From NCBI RefSeq assembly GCF_900107395.1, contig NZ_FNPW01000003.1:236632-300631 (forward strand): 64,000 bases of DNA. The letters run 5' to 3'. Every line of letters begins with the position of its first letter. Within the stretch, counting starts at the first letter, position 1. The translations under genes and the position numbers were made by a program. The notes under the pieces are model-generated. The model worked only from the letters and a program-made list of their open reading frames with translations, was not told the DNA's origin and did not search any database. Shown in pieces: positions 36,110 through 44,887 of the stretch. The DNA is from Pseudomonas sp. NFIX28 (GTDB lineage: Bacteria > Pseudomonadota > Gammaproteobacteria > Pseudomonadales > Pseudomonadaceae).

Positions 36110-37036
36110 ATGCGATTTACTCTCCGTCAACTGCAAGTATTCGTCGCCGTCGCCCAGCAAGAGAGCGTTTCTCGTGCTGCCGGCCTGCTGGCCCTTTCCC
36201 AATCGGCGGCGAGCACTTCGATCACCGAGCTCGAACGGCAATCGAGTTGCCAATTGTTCGATCGCGCCGGCAAACGCCTGAGCCTCAACGCCCTGGGAAA
36301 ACAGCTGCTGCCCCAGGCGGTGGCGTTGCTGGACCAGGCCAAGGAAATCGAAGACCTGCTCAACGGCAAGTCCGGCTTCGGTTCATTGTCGGTGGGCGCG
36401 ACCCTGACCATCGGCAACTACCTGGCGACCTTGCTGATCGGCAGCTTCATGCAGGTCCACCCGGAGAGCCAGGTCAAACTGCATGTGCAGAACACCGCGC
36501 ATATCGTGCAGCAGGTCGCCCATTACGAAATTGACCTGGGTCTAATCGAAGGCGACTGCAGCCACCCGGACATCGAAGTACAGACCTGGGTCGAGGATGA
36601 GCTGGTGGTGTTCTGCGCCCCGCAGCATCCCTTGGCCAAGCGCGGCCACGCGAGCATGGAGGAGTTGACCCACGAAGCCTGGATTCTGCGGGAACAGGGT
36701 TCCGGCACGCGCCTGACCTTCGACCAGGCCATGCGCCATCACCGCAGCGCGCTGAATATCCGGCTCGAACTGGAACACACCGAAGCGATCAAGCGCGCGG
36801 TGGAATCGGGGTTGGGGATTGGCTGCATTTCCAGGCTGGCCCTGCGCGACGCTTTCCGGCGTGGCAGCCTGGTCCCGGTGGAAACGCCGGACCTGGACCT
36901 GGCCCGGCAGTTTTATTTCATCTGGCACAAGCAGAAGTACCAGACCTCCGCGATGCGCGAATTTCTCGACCTCTGCCGCGCCTTTACCGCCGGGGTGCAG
37001 CGCAGCGACGAGATCGTGCTGCCGAGCATTCCTTAA
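36110..37036 (+). CDS. finR: LysR-type regulator FinR
   Basis: 308 residues. N-terminal winged HTH: MRFTLRQLQVFVAVAQQESV, then SRAAGLLALSQSAASTSITELE. C-terminal periplasmic-binding-protein-like effector domain (GSLSVGATLTIGNYLATLLI, DLGLIEGDC, HEAWILREQGSGTR). Divergent from fpr with 135 bp between starts, as for FinR/Fpr in P. putida and P. aeruginosa, which supports the name. Overlaps the dgkA stop by 4 nt at the 3' end. Confidence 0.88.
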   Translation: MRFTLRQLQVFVAVAQQESVSRAAGLLALSQSAASTSITELERQSSCQLFDRAGKRLSLNALGKQLLPQAVALLDQAKEIEDLLNGKSGFGSLSVGATLTIGNYLATLLIGSFMQVHPESQVKLHVQNTAHIVQQVAHYEIDLGLIEGDCSHPDIEVQTWVEDELVVFCAPQHPLAKRGHASMEELTHEAWILREQGSGTRLTFDQAMRHHRSALNIRLELEHTEAIKRAVESGLGIGCISRLALRDAFRRGSLVPVETPDLDLARQFYFIWHKQKYQTSAMREFLDLCRAFTAGVQRSDEIVLPSIP

Positions 37037-37395
37037 ATAAGGATCACGGCCCAGACCACGGCAATCATGCTCAAGGCCACGAATTGCGCGGCGCTGCCCA
37101 TGTCCTTGGCATTTTTCGAGAGCGGGTGGCGATCCAGGGAGATCCGGTCGATTGCCGCCTCGACCGCCGAATTGAGCAATTCGACAATCAGCGCCAGCAG
37201 GCAGACCGCGATCAGCAATGCCCGCTCGACCCGGCTGACAGTCAGCAGGAAAGACACAGGAATCAGAACGACGTTGAGCAGCACCAACTGCCGGAACGCT
37301 GCTTCGCCAGTGAAGGCCGCACGCAGGCCATCGAAGGAATAGCCCGAGGCATTGAGGATGCGTTTAAGACCGGTTTGACCTTTGAAAGGCGACAT
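37033..37395 (-). CDS. dgkA: Diacylglycerol kinase
   Basis: 120 residues, three membrane helices. DgkA signature: EAAFRQLVLLN, ELLNSAVEAAIDR with catalytic Glu residues, and HPLSKNAKDMGSAAQFV. Phosphorylates diacylglycerol from membrane-derived oligosaccharide synthesis. It follows erdR on the same strand 75 bp away, the P. aeruginosa PA3604-PA3603 order. Confidence 0.94.
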   Translation of the reverse strand: MSPFKGQTGLKRILNASGYSFDGLRAAFTGEAAFRQLVLLNVVLIPVSFLLTVSRVERALLIAVCLLALIVELLNSAVEAAIDRISLDRHPLSKNAKDMGSAAQFVALSMIAVVWAVILI

Positions 37396-37470
37396 AAATA
37401 GGCAACTAGAACAATAAGGAATGGGAAAGCTAGTTCAACAAAAGTCAAAAAAGCGTGAAGAAAGAGCCAG

Positions 37471-38121
37471 TTACTGGCTGGAAATTGACTCAAGTTGTTG
37501 CAGGAGCAGCGCCGCCTGAGTGCGGGTCCGCACCCCCAGCTTACGGAAGATTGCCGTCACATGGGCCTTGATGGTGGCTTCCGAAACGCTCAATTCATAA
37601 GCGATCTGCTTGTTCAACAAACCCTCGCAGACCATGGTCAGCACCCGGAACTGTTGTGGCGTCAGGCTCGCCAAGCCTTCGCTGGCCGCCTTGGCCTCGG
37701 CGGAGACGCTGACCTGTTCGAAAGCCTGTGGCGGCCACCAGACATCGCCGTCGAGCACGCTACGCACGGCTTGTTGAATGACTTCGAGAGAACTGGACTT
37801 GGGAATGAAGCCGCTGGCACCAAATTCACGTGAACGCACCATCACTGATGCTTCTTCCTGGGCCGACACCATCACCACCGGAATCTGCGGGTATTGACCG
37901 CGCAACAGCACCAGGCCGGAAAAACCGTAGGCCCCAGGCATGTTCAGGTCCAGCAGCACCAGGTCCCAATCGGCCTTTTCGGTCAGTCGAGCTTCCAGTT
38001 CGGCAATGCTCGCCACTTCCACCAGGCGGACATCCGGGCCGAGGCCCAGGGTCACTGCTTGATGCAGTGCGCTACGAAAGAGGGGGTGGTCATCGGCAAT
38101 CAGGATTTCGTATGTGGCCAT
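37471..38121 (-). CDS. erdR: NarL/LuxR-type response regulator ErdR
   Basis: 216 residues. Receiver domain: acidic pair ADDHP (about 9-12), phospho-Asp in LVLLDLNMPG (about 57), Thr/Ser in MVSAQ, Lys in FIPKSSS. C-terminal LuxR HTH (LTPQQFRVLTMVCEGLLNKQIAYELSVSEATIKAHVTAIFRKLGV). Matches ErdR (PA3604), which in P. aeruginosa controls ethanol oxidation genes in the EraSR/ExaDE/ErbR cascade. No sensor kinase is adjacent. Confidence 0.87.
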   Translation of the reverse strand: MATYEILIADDHPLFRSALHQAVTLGLGPDVRLVEVASIAELEARLTEKADWDLVLLDLNMPGAYGFSGLVLLRGQYPQIPVVMVSAQEEASVMVRSREFGASGFIPKSSSLEVIQQAVRSVLDGDVWWPPQAFEQVSVSAEAKAASEGLASLTPQQFRVLTMVCEGLLNKQIAYELSVSEATIKAHVTAIFRKLGVRTRTQAALLLQQLESISSQ

Positions 38122-38416
38122 TTTTCAAATGATCCTGTTTTTTATGGGAAAACCGATGCATTCGGTCCTCGCCAAGGCAACACAGGTGCCAGCCAGAATG
38201 CTGCACCCAGAGAGCACGATCAACGCCAAGAGCCCGGAAATGCGGCGTTTCAAAGATCGGTCGCGCCCTAATCGGCGCCAAGCATGCCCAGCGAAGCCGG
38301 GGTGGTCAAGCTTCGGGCTGTACGGCATCTTAGCTTGCTAACTAATAACAGTGCCATCATGCAAAGCCACGCCCGCGCGGCTGCGCCTTGATGCTTCCAG
38401 TCCCTTGCCTCAGGTC

Positions 38417-39127
38417 TTACAGAAAAGGCTTGAGGCGCGTGTGCGTCTCATCATCAGGATCGATCTCAAGCTGGAACTTGGCCGACAGATAATGGGTGCT
38501 GAACACATCCAGATAAGCATCCAGCACTTCGCCGGCCTGCCGGTCCGCGGCCAACTCCAGGCACAGCGCCGCAACCTCCGCAGTACAGAAATGGTCATCG
38601 CGCTTGGAGCGCCGCAGCTTGTAGCGCGACAACTGCTCGGGCTCCAGGCTCAATACCGGCAAGTGTTCAAGATAAGGGCTTTTGCGAAACATCTTGCGCG
38701 CTTCGCTCCAGGTCGCATCCAGCAGGATAAACAGCGGGCGCTTGCCCGCCTCCAGGCGGACTTCGTTCACCACTCGCTGTGGCGCGACGAACTCTCCGGG
38801 GAACACCACATAAGGCTGCCACTGGGGATCGGCCAGCAAGGCCAGCAATTGTGGGTCGACTTCCGTCCGTGACCAGGGGAACGCCATGGTGTCTTCTATG
38901 ACATCGGCGATCAGCCAGCCGGTATTGCTCGGCTTCATGGGTTCGACGTCATGCATGATCAGGCACATCGCCGATTGCGCGGAAACCTTGGGACGCCAGG
39001 CACACATGCAGTGGCTGGGAATCACCCGACAGCCCGGGCAGCGCTCCGCCCGGGAACCCCGTGCGGTAAAAGGCCTGACGGCGCGCGCAAGACGTTGGGC
39101 GCGCAGGCGGGAAACGGCGTGACTCAT
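38417..39127 (-). CDS. tRNA-uridine aminocarboxypropyltransferase (DTW domain, TapT/YfiP type)
   Basis: 236 residues. N-terminal zinc-like cysteine set CPGCRVIPSHCMCAW, then the DTW domain with LLDATWSEARKM (DxTW motif) and YKLRRSKRDDHFCTAEV. It puts the acp group on U47 of tRNAs from SAM. Start MSHAVSRLRAQRL at 39127 is preferred; the frame runs open to 39193 without homology. Confidence 0.87.
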   Translation of the reverse strand: MSHAVSRLRAQRLARAVRPFTARGSRAERCPGCRVIPSHCMCAWRPKVSAQSAMCLIMHDVEPMKPSNTGWLIADVIEDTMAFPWSRTEVDPQLLALLADPQWQPYVVFPGEFVAPQRVVNEVRLEAGKRPLFILLDATWSEARKMFRKSPYLEHLPVLSLEPEQLSRYKLRRSKRDDHFCTAEVAALCLELAADRQAGEVLDAYLDVFSTHYLSAKFQLEIDPDDETHTRLKPFL

Positions 39128-39316
39128 TAAAAGCCGCCCTGGCAAAAAGAAGGAATCGACACGAAAGGAACTCGGAAAGCTGAAAAGTCGCACAAGTTTA
39201 TCAGAGCTCTCTGCTCAAACCTGTACCGCCTCCCCCTGCTCCCCTATAATTCGCCGCCACTGAACGCACAGTCGCGTGACTGGTCGAAGCATCAGTCACT
39301 GAACCAGGAGAGTTTC

Positions 39317-39736
39317 ATGTTGCGCTTTATCGTTCCCACCGCCGCCCTTCTGCTGGCCTTGCCGTTCAGTGCTCAGGCTGCATCGCTGCAAGACTTCGAA
39401 CTGAACAAGACCCTGCAGAAAACTGCCGAGGAAAGTAACGTCGGCACGCCTCGGGAAGTCAACGAGAACATCCTCGACCAGGGGTACACCGTCCAAGGCA
39501 AAGAGCTGATCAACCACCTCAGCGTCCAGGCCGAACACGCTGAAAAAATGCGCGCCAACCCCAAGGCCGTGTACCTGCAGCTGGGCGCCAGCGTTTGCCG
39601 TGACCCGAACTACCGCAAGCTGATGGCCAAGGGCGCGATCATGCGCTACGAATTCACCGAAAACCGGACCAACCGCCCGGTCGCCTCGGCGCGCTTCCAG
39701 GAGTCGGACTGCCCGGCCCCGGCGAAGAAGAAGTAA
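39317..39736 (+). CDS. Secreted QSregVF_b-family protein (PA3611-like)
   Basis: 139 residues. Signal peptide MLRFIVPTAALLLALPFSAQA. The mature domain (LQDFELNKTLQKTAEESNVGTPREVN, GKELINHLSVQAEHAEKMRANP, QLGASVCRDPNYRKLMAKGA) has two Cys (CRDP and DCPAP) likely forming a disulfide. It resembles the P. aeruginosa PA3611 putative quorum-sensing-regulated virulence factor family; function unknown. AGGAG precedes ATG 39317. Confidence 0.8.
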   Translation: MLRFIVPTAALLLALPFSAQAASLQDFELNKTLQKTAEESNVGTPREVNENILDQGYTVQGKELINHLSVQAEHAEKMRANPKAVYLQLGASVCRDPNYRKLMAKGAIMRYEFTENRTNRPVASARFQESDCPAPAKKK

Positions 39737-39751
39737 TTCGAAAAAAGCAAT

Positions 39752-39946
39752 TCAATGCCCAGCTGCGCGTCGCTGTTGATCATCGGCCCGCAGCTCCGCC
39801 AACAGAGCCTGCAAATAGCTCGAACGGCGCTCCCCACCTTCAAGCCGGCGTCGGCATTCCTCTTCAAGCGTCAGGTGATTGGCGTCCGCCGCTGACTTGA
39901 GCAGTTGGTACAACTGCACATCTATATCCAGCACGACTTTGTGCAT
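39752..39946 (-). CDS. Ribbon-helix-helix (FitA-like) DNA-binding protein
   Basis: 64 residues: MHKVVLDIDVQLYQLLKSAA and ANHLTLEEECRRRLEGGERR fit a beta-helix-helix RHH fold like antitoxin FitA. GGAGG lies 6 nt before the start (ATGGAGGCTGGGAATG). No PIN-domain toxin is next to it. The upstream in-frame extension to 40003 is rejected for lack of SD. Probably an orphan regulator or antitoxin remnant. Confidence 0.6.
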   Translation of the reverse strand: MHKVVLDIDVQLYQLLKSAADANHLTLEEECRRRLEGGERRSSYLQALLAELRADDQQRRAAGH

Positions 39947-40427
39947 TCCCAGCCTCCATGCCTCCACTGGCCATGAGCTGCGCGACATTCCCGGCCTGCG
40001 CATCCTGCCTTTGACGCCAAGCTGTCTTGCTGGCGTTGTAACTTAGTAAATCAGAGCATCCGACGGTCGGTACGCGTTCGGACAGGCGGTGCAACACTCC
40101 GCGCCACCGGCAATAAGTGATTGCCAGCACCAACTTTCAAGGCCCATGATCAAGTCAGCGCGATTCATCATGAAGGTCTAGATTTCAAGATGCCCATGCT
40201 GAATTTCCCTGGGTGGATCCGGAGGCCGCCCAAGCGCGTCTTGCAGTGCAAATGCTTTCTAAATCAAGGAATAGCAGAACCTGTATGGCTGGCCCACTGG
40301 CCACGGCAGGGTTTTTCCACCCTGGCCAATCAGCCGTTGAAGTCGGGCTGACAGCGACACAGGCAGTGTCGTGATGCCAACGAATGCTTCGTTCGTGTCA
40401 AAGGTTCTGTGCAGAAGGAGAAGTTGA
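39947..40427. other. Intergenic region before LOG gene
   Basis: 481 bp, no gene I can support; frames on either strand are short and lack SD. It contains the LOG-gene promoter region and a short inverted repeat CGAATGCTTCGTTCG near 40380-40394. AGAAGGAG is 8 nt before ATG 40428. No repeats of REP type seen. Confidence 0.45.
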
Positions 40428-41543
40428 ATGCCTTACGAACCGAATGACCTCCTCAGTCGTCATTTTCAGAGCAACGGTATCGACCTCACCAAGGTCGAAG
40501 AACAACTCAACCTGATCGCTCCCAACAGCCCAAACATTCCTCTTTATCGCGACATGATTCTTACCGTCCTGCGCATGGCCCAGGACGATCTCAACCGCTG
40601 GAACGCAAAAATCACCCTGCAGGCCCTGCGCGAACTGGAACATGCCTTCCGCGTATTGGAGCAGTTCAAAGGACGACGCAAGGTGACCGTATTCGGCTCC
40701 GCGCGTACGCCGATCGAACATCCGCTGTACGGCCTGGCACGAGAACTCGGCGCAGCCCTGGCACGCTCCGACCTGATGGTCATCACCGGCGCCGGCGGCG
40801 GCATCATGGCCGCGGCCCACGAAGGTGCCGGCCGCGATCACAGCCTGGGGTTCAACATCACCCTGCCCTTCGAGCAGCATGCCAACCCGACGGTGGACGG
40901 CACCGAGAACCTGCTGTCCTTCCACTTCTTCTTTACCCGCAAGCTGTTCTTCGTCAAGGAAGCCGATGCCCTGGTGTTATGCCCGGGCGGCTTTGGCACG
41001 CTGGATGAGGCGCTGGAAGTACTGACCCTGATCCAGACCGGCAAGAGCCCGCTAGTACCCGTCGTGCTGCTGGATGTTCCGGGAGGAACCTTCTGGCAAG
41101 GGGCCCTGGACTTTATTCACAACCAACTCGAGAGCAACCGCTACATCCTGCCAACCGACATGAAGCTGATGCGCCTGGTGCACAACACCGAGGAGGCGGT
41201 GAAGGAAATCAACCAGTTCTACAGCAACTTCCACTCCAGTCGCTGGCTGAAACATCAGTTTGTCATTCGCATGAATCACAAGCTCAGCGAACCGGCGCTC
41301 GAGCAGATGCAGACGGCATTCGCCGATCTGTGCCTGAGCGATCGCTTCCATCAACATGCCTACAATGTCGAAGAACACAACGAACCGGAGTTCAGCCATC
41401 TGGCACGCCTGTCGTTCACTTTCAACGCCCGCGACAATGGTCGCCTGCGTGAACTGATCGACTTCATCAACCTGCCGGAAAACTGGGCGGTGCATCAGGC
41501 CAGAACGCCACAACGCAACAGAGAGCCGATCAAGGTCACTTGA
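40428..41543 (+). CDS. LOG-family (TIGR00730-like) Rossmann-fold protein
   Basis: 371 residues: an N-terminal helical region of about 75 residues and a LOG domain (ITGAGGGIMAAAHEGAGRDHSLGFNI, LVLCPGGFGTLDEALEVLTLIQTGK with the catalytic PGGxGTxxE). LOG proteins release ribose 5-phosphate from nucleoside monophosphates (PpnN-like or cytokinin-type activity). The extra N- and C-terminal parts place it nearer PpnN than the short LOG type. Convergent with recX. Confidence 0.82.
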   Translation: MPYEPNDLLSRHFQSNGIDLTKVEEQLNLIAPNSPNIPLYRDMILTVLRMAQDDLNRWNAKITLQALRELEHAFRVLEQFKGRRKVTVFGSARTPIEHPLYGLARELGAALARSDLMVITGAGGGIMAAAHEGAGRDHSLGFNITLPFEQHANPTVDGTENLLSFHFFFTRKLFFVKEADALVLCPGGFGTLDEALEVLTLIQTGKSPLVPVVLLDVPGGTFWQGALDFIHNQLESNRYILPTDMKLMRLVHNTEEAVKEINQFYSNFHSSRWLKHQFVIRMNHKLSEPALEQMQTAFADLCLSDRFHQHAYNVEEHNEPEFSHLARLSFTFNARDNGRLRELIDFINLPENWAVHQARTPQRNREPIKVT

Positions 41544-41556
41544 GCGGAAAAGCGGC

Positions 41557-41581
41557 GGCCCGCGCATTCGATTCGCGGGCC
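41557..41581. terminator. Hairpin between convergent LOG gene and recX
   Basis: GGCCCGCG / CGCGGGCC, 8 perfect pairs around CATTCGATT. No T-run, so weak as an intrinsic terminator. Confidence 0.55.
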
Positions 41582-41588
41582 CTACAGG

Positions 41589-42056
41589 TCAGTCGTCCAC
41601 CGTTCGGCCGCTCAACAAGCGGCCGATCATGTCCATCGAATATCCCCGATACCCCAGAAAGCGCCCTTGTTTGGCACGCTCCTTGGCGTCTATCGGAAAA
41701 TGCCCGGCAAACTTGCGCCGCCAGACATCCTCCAGCTGGGCTTGCCAGTCGATGCCGCTCTCACGCAAGGCGAGTTCGATATCGGCACGCTGCAAACCGC
41801 GCTGGCTGAGTTCTTCACGAATACGCAGGGGACCGTAGCCGGAACGGGCACGGTAGGAAACGAAACTTTCGAGATAGCGGGATTCGGATAGCAGCCCCTC
41901 TTCCGTCAAACGGTCCAGGGCTGTTTCGATCATCTCGGGAGAGGCGCCGCGCTGACGCAGTTTACGCGTCAGCTCGACTCGACCGTGCTCGCGTCGCGCG
42001 AGCAGGTCCATTGCAGTTCGCCGCACCGCGACGAGGGTATCGAGTACGGCGGTCAT
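41589..42056 (-). CDS. recX: RecA regulatory protein RecX
   Basis: 155 residues of three helical repeats: [69 protein letters not shown], the RecX three-triple-helix fold. Caps RecA filaments and limits recombinase activity. Starts 8 bp after recA and is co-transcribed from its SOS promoter. Confidence 0.94.
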   Translation of the reverse strand: MTAVLDTLVAVRRTAMDLLARREHGRVELTRKLRQRGASPEMIETALDRLTEEGLLSESRYLESFVSYRARSGYGPLRIREELSQRGLQRADIELALRESGIDWQAQLEDVWRRKFAGHFPIDAKERAKQGRFLGYRGYSMDMIGRLLSGRTVDD

Positions 42057-42064
42057 CGGCTCGA

Positions 42065-43117
42065 TCAGATATCCGCGTCAGCCATGTCATCGATGGTCTC
42101 GTTGACCGGCGAAGCTTTGACATCAGCCGTTGGAGACAGCAGCTTGTCGCGAATCTGCTTCTCGAGGGCATTACCGATTTCCGGATTGTCCTGCAGGAAC
42201 TTGGCCGAGTTGGCCTTGCCCTGACCGATCTTGTTGCCCTGGTAGCTGTACCAGGCACCGGACTTCTCGAGGAAACCGTGCAGCACGCCCAGATCGATGA
42301 TCTCGCCGTTCAGGTAGATACCCTTGCCGTACAGGATCTGGAATTCAGCCTGGCGGAACGGTGGAGCCACCTTGTTCTTGACGATCTTGACCCGGGTTTC
42401 GCTACCCACGACTTCGTCACCTTCCTTCACCGCGCCAGTACGGCGGATATCCAGACGGACCGAAGCGTAGAACTTCAGGGCGTTACCACCGGTGGTGGTT
42501 TCCGGGCTGCCGAACATCACGCCGATCTTCATACGGATCTGGTTGATGAAGATCACCAGGCAGTTGGCGTTCTTGATGTTGCCGGTGATCTTGCGCAGCG
42601 CCTGGGACATCAGGCGGGCCTGCAGGCCCACGTGCATGTCGCCCATTTCGCCTTCGATCTCGGCCTTGGGCACCAGTGCCGCCACGGAGTCGATCACGAT
42701 CACGTCGATGGCATTGGAGCGCACCAGCATGTCGGTGATTTCCAGCGCCTGTTCACCGGTATCCGGTTGGGAAACCAGCAGGTCGTCAACGTTGACCCCC
42801 AGCTTGCCGGCATATTCCGGGTCCAGTGCGTGCTCGGCGTCGACGAAGGCGCAAGTGGCGCCCATCTTCTGTGCCTGGGCAATCACGGACAGGGTCAGGG
42901 TGGTTTTACCGGACGATTCCGGACCGTAGATTTCAACAATACGGCCTTTTGGCAGGCCGCCGATGCCGAGTGCGATGTCCAGACCCAGAGAGCCCGTGGA
43001 AATGGCCGGGATCGCCTGGCGGTCGTGATCGCCCATACGCATTACGGCACCCTTGCCGAATTGACGTTCGATCTGACCCAGGGCCGCAGCCAAGGCTTTC
43101 TTCTTGTTGTCGTCCAT
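42065..43117 (-). CDS. recA: Recombinase RecA
   Basis: 350 residues. Start [23 protein letters not shown] at 43117; in-frame sequence continues to 43348 but is not homologous. Walker [11 protein letters not shown], catalytic Glu and MAW motif region, L1 ([21 protein letters not shown]) and L2 ([35 protein letters not shown]) DNA-binding loops all present, with an acidic C-terminal tail. ATP-driven strand exchange and LexA/PrtR-type co-protease; the SOS box is 41 bp upstream. Confidence 0.98.
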   Translation of the reverse strand: MDDNKKKALAAALGQIERQFGKGAVMRMGDHDRQAIPAISTGSLGLDIALGIGGLPKGRIVEIYGPESSGKTTLTLSVIAQAQKMGATCAFVDAEHALDPEYAGKLGVNVDDLLVSQPDTGEQALEITDMLVRSNAIDVIVIDSVAALVPKAEIEGEMGDMHVGLQARLMSQALRKITGNIKNANCLVIFINQIRMKIGVMFGSPETTTGGNALKFYASVRLDIRRTGAVKEGDEVVGSETRVKIVKNKVAPPFRQAEFQILYGKGIYLNGEIIDLGVLHGFLEKSGAWYSYQGNKIGQGKANSAKFLQDNPEIGNALEKQIRDKLLSPTADVKASPVNETIDDMADADI

Positions 43118-43157
43118 TAAAGTCCTCACGTAATCAATAAGGCCTGACGGCCAACAC

Positions 43158-43173
43158 CTGTATAAGTAGCCAG
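43158..43173 (-). promoter_or_regulatory. LexA box of recA
   Basis: CTGTATAAGTAGCCAG on the plus strand matches CTG-N10-CAG, 41 bp before the recA start, between recA and cinA. Similar to the dinB box at 22289. Confidence 0.8.
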
Positions 43174-43200
43174 TATTATTCCACAGCGTTCGTGGATCGC

Positions 43201-43701
43201 CTACCCCTGTTTTGAGATTTCTGCGGCGGCATGTTGCAGCAAGCCCTCTAGCGCGGCCTTCACCGTTTGTCGGCGGACTTCGTCTCGATTCCCGGGAAAG
43301 TGCCGGCACTCGGCCGTTACCGTCTCTGCAACGCCCCAGGCCAGCCATACGGTACCCACCGGCTTCTGCGGCGAGCCGCCATCCGGGCCGGCCACCCCGC
43401 TGACCGCCACGGCAAAACGCGCCCGGCTTTTGTCTTGCGCGCCTCGGGCCATCGCCTCGACCACTTCGCGGCTGACCGCGCCGACGGAGGTGAACAGCGC
43501 CTCCGGCACCCCCAACTGCTGACTCTTCTGACGATTGGAATAGGTCACATAGCCCGCCTCGAACCAGGCCGAACTCCCCGGAATACGGGTGATTGCTTCG
43601 GCAATCCCGCCGCCGGTACAGGATTCGGCCGTGGTGACGTGGGCATTCAGAACCTGCAAGCGCCTGCCAAGTTCAGCGGCAAGCTGGGTGATTTCGTTCA
43701 C
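43201..43701 (-). CDS. cinA: CinA C-terminal-domain protein (nicotinamide-nucleotide amidase, PncC type)
   Basis: 166 residues, the C-terminal CinA domain only: [37 protein letters not shown], then [13 protein letters not shown] and [25 protein letters not shown]. These match PncC, which deamidates NMN to NaMN for NAD recycling; the N-terminal molybdopterin-like domain of long CinA is absent, as is usual for proteobacteria. The cinA-recA-recX order marks one edge of the tail locus that occupies the mutS/cinA interval in fluorescent pseudomonads. Confidence 0.93.
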   Translation of the reverse strand: MNEITQLAAELGRRLQVLNAHVTTAESCTGGGIAEAITRIPGSSAWFEAGYVTYSNRQKSQQLGVPEALFTSVGAVSREVVEAMARGAQDKSRARFAVAVSGVAGPDGGSPQKPVGTVWLAWGVAETVTAECRHFPGNRDEVRRQTVKAALEGLLQHAAAEISKQG

Positions 43702-43784
43702 GGTCCTCTCCTGATGGGGCTGGCGGTTGCCTTACCGTACACGAGCACAACGCGCTTGCAAGGCGCAGACCGGATCAAAATGTT

Positions 43785-44321
43785 TTAACGCCCGAGGGCC
43801 CTGATATAGGCCTGGCAAGCCCGCAGGGCGATCAGTCCCCGGTCGCCGGCATCGGTGATGCCGACAATTCGTTGAGCATGCGCCGGGTCAAGTCGGGCTC
43901 GCGGGGCTCCATGAACCAGGCCGCCGGTGGCGGCGGTGGCAGGCACTGCGCAGCCGACGGCGCGGTCCTGGGCATCGAGGAGGACTGACAAGCGCAGATC
44001 AGCAGTGGCAAGACGGTCGCGCAGGCGACCTTGATCACGTTGGGCATCATTCAGGGCTCGGTAATGGGTTTGGTCGCTGGCCTGCAGTTGCTGCTCCAGG
44101 GCCAGGCGTTTGTCCTGCTCGTCCCGCTGCCGGGCAGCGGCCGCCTGGTTCAGCTGATTCAGCGCTTCGCCGTGCAGCCTGGCCTGCTCCGCCAGTTGCC
44201 GGCCAAAGCGCCACTCCTGAACCTGCCAGGCCAAGCCCCCCGAGACACCCGCCACCAGGGCCAGCAGCACGAGGACAGCGAGCGCCCGGGCAGACAGGGG
44301 CATCAGGCTGAAGGCTGGCAT
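43785..44321 (-). CDS. Rz-like inner-membrane spanin
   Basis: 178 residues. One N-terminal helix (ALAVLVLLALVAGVSGGLAW, about 13-32) then a long coiled-coil-like periplasmic region rich in Ala/Gln/Arg (EQARLHGEALNQLNQAAAARQRDEQ, LRDRLATADLRLSVLLDAQ), the i-spanin plan. It overlaps the endolysin gene end by 19 nt and encloses the Rz1-like frame at 43832-44050. With Rz1 it fuses inner and outer membranes in the last lysis step. Confidence 0.85.
   Translation of the reverse strand: MPAFSLMPLSARALAVLVLLALVAGVSGGLAWQVQEWRFGRQLAEQARLHGEALNQLNQAAAARQRDEQDKRLALEQQLQASDQTHYRALNDAQRDQGRLRDRLATADLRLSVLLDAQDRAVGCAVPATAATGGLVHGAPRARLDPAHAQRIVGITDAGDRGLIALRACQAYIRALGR
43832..44050 (-). CDS. Rz1-like outer-membrane spanin lipoprotein nested in Rz
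   Basis: 72 residues read in another frame wholly inside the Rz gene. The start MMPNVIKVACATVLPLLICAC gives a signal peptide with lipobox ICAC (Cys21). The mature part is short and Pro-rich (CLPPPPPAAWF), the classic Rz1 appearance. Embedded Rz1 genes are known in lambda-like and Pseudomonas phages. Both ATGs at 44050 and 44047 are possible starts. Confidence 0.8.
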   Translation of the reverse strand: MMPNVIKVACATVLPLLICACQSSSMPRTAPSAAQCLPPPPPAAWFMEPREPDLTRRMLNELSASPMPATGD

Positions 44322-44866
44322 AGCACCTCCCGCGCCCGCGCCCAGAGCTGCAAGCGGTCCTCCAGCCCGTTCAAACCGCCGTTGATCCGCCGGGTAATGC
44401 TGTTGAACTGGTCACGGTCGGCCAGTTCGTTAAGGCCGTTCTGCTGCCAGAACCAGGTGGCCGACTCGGCGGCCCACTGCGGCTGCTCCAGCAATTCCGG
44501 CAAGGCCAGCAAACGCTCGTCGCCGAACAGCCCGAGGCTGCATTGTCGGTAGTTATCGCGACCGGTGACCTGGATCAGTCCGCGGCCACGGTATTTCTGG
44601 CCGTCGCCATCGGCCTCCGGGGTATTCCCCAGGCGGGCCGCCAGGCTGCCGGTGTCGTATTTGCTCAGGTACTGGTCATTGCCCAGCTCCCGCACATACC
44701 GCAGTTGCCCCGACTCATGACCGACCTGCGCAAGGAAAGCGGCCATGCGTTTGGGTGTGTTGATATGACGGTGCGCCATGGCAGTGTTAAGCGCAGAAAC
44801 AAAAACGCCCGCTTGGGAGCGGGCGTTGGGCATTATTTTGAGGAGTTGTCCCTCGGTCACAGACAT
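44303..44866 (-). CDS. GH19 endolysin (chitinase-like muramidase)
   Basis: 187 residues, one glycoside hydrolase 19 domain: MAAFLAQVGHESGQLRYVRE with the catalytic Glu in HESG, KYRGRGLIQVTGRDNY (second Glu region replaced by the R-G-R-G motif as in phage lysozymes) and NELADRDQFNSITRRINGG. No signal peptide, so a holin is needed, but none lies in the window. Codons about 12-25 form a terminator-like hairpin (see 44797-44827). Cleaves peptidoglycan for particle release. Confidence 0.88.
   Translation of the reverse strand: MSVTEGQLLKIMPNARSQAGVFVSALNTAMAHRHINTPKRMAAFLAQVGHESGQLRYVRELGNDQYLSKYDTGSLAARLGNTPEADGDGQKYRGRGLIQVTGRDNYRQCSLGLFGDERLLALPELLEQPQWAAESATWFWQQNGLNELADRDQFNSITRRINGGLNGLEDRLQLWARAREVLCQPSA
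44797..44827 (-). terminator. Terminator-like hairpin inside the endolysin coding region
   Basis: On the minus strand AACGCCCGCT-CCCA-AGCGGGCGTT forms a perfect 10-bp stem (44827-44804), followed by TTTGTTTC, giving TTTTTGTTT with the last stem bases. It looks like an intrinsic terminator, yet falls at codons encoding NARSQAGVFV of the endolysin, 40 nt after its start. It may attenuate lysis genes or be a chance of codon use. Confidence 0.55.
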
Positions 44867-44887
44867 TAGTGTCCCCCTGACTTGGGT

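Noticed and set aside
38125..38328. 67-codon minus-strand frame with lipobox-like LSGC upstream of erdR
   Set aside because: A lipoprotein-like segment (RRISGLLALIVLSGCS) is tempting, but there is no SD or good start near the hydrophobic part and it sits in the erdR promoter region. Left as unproven.
43117..43348. Extension of RecA to 427 residues
   Set aside because: Upstream residues are not RecA-like and cross the LexA box; the usual start MDDNKKKAL has normal length after it.
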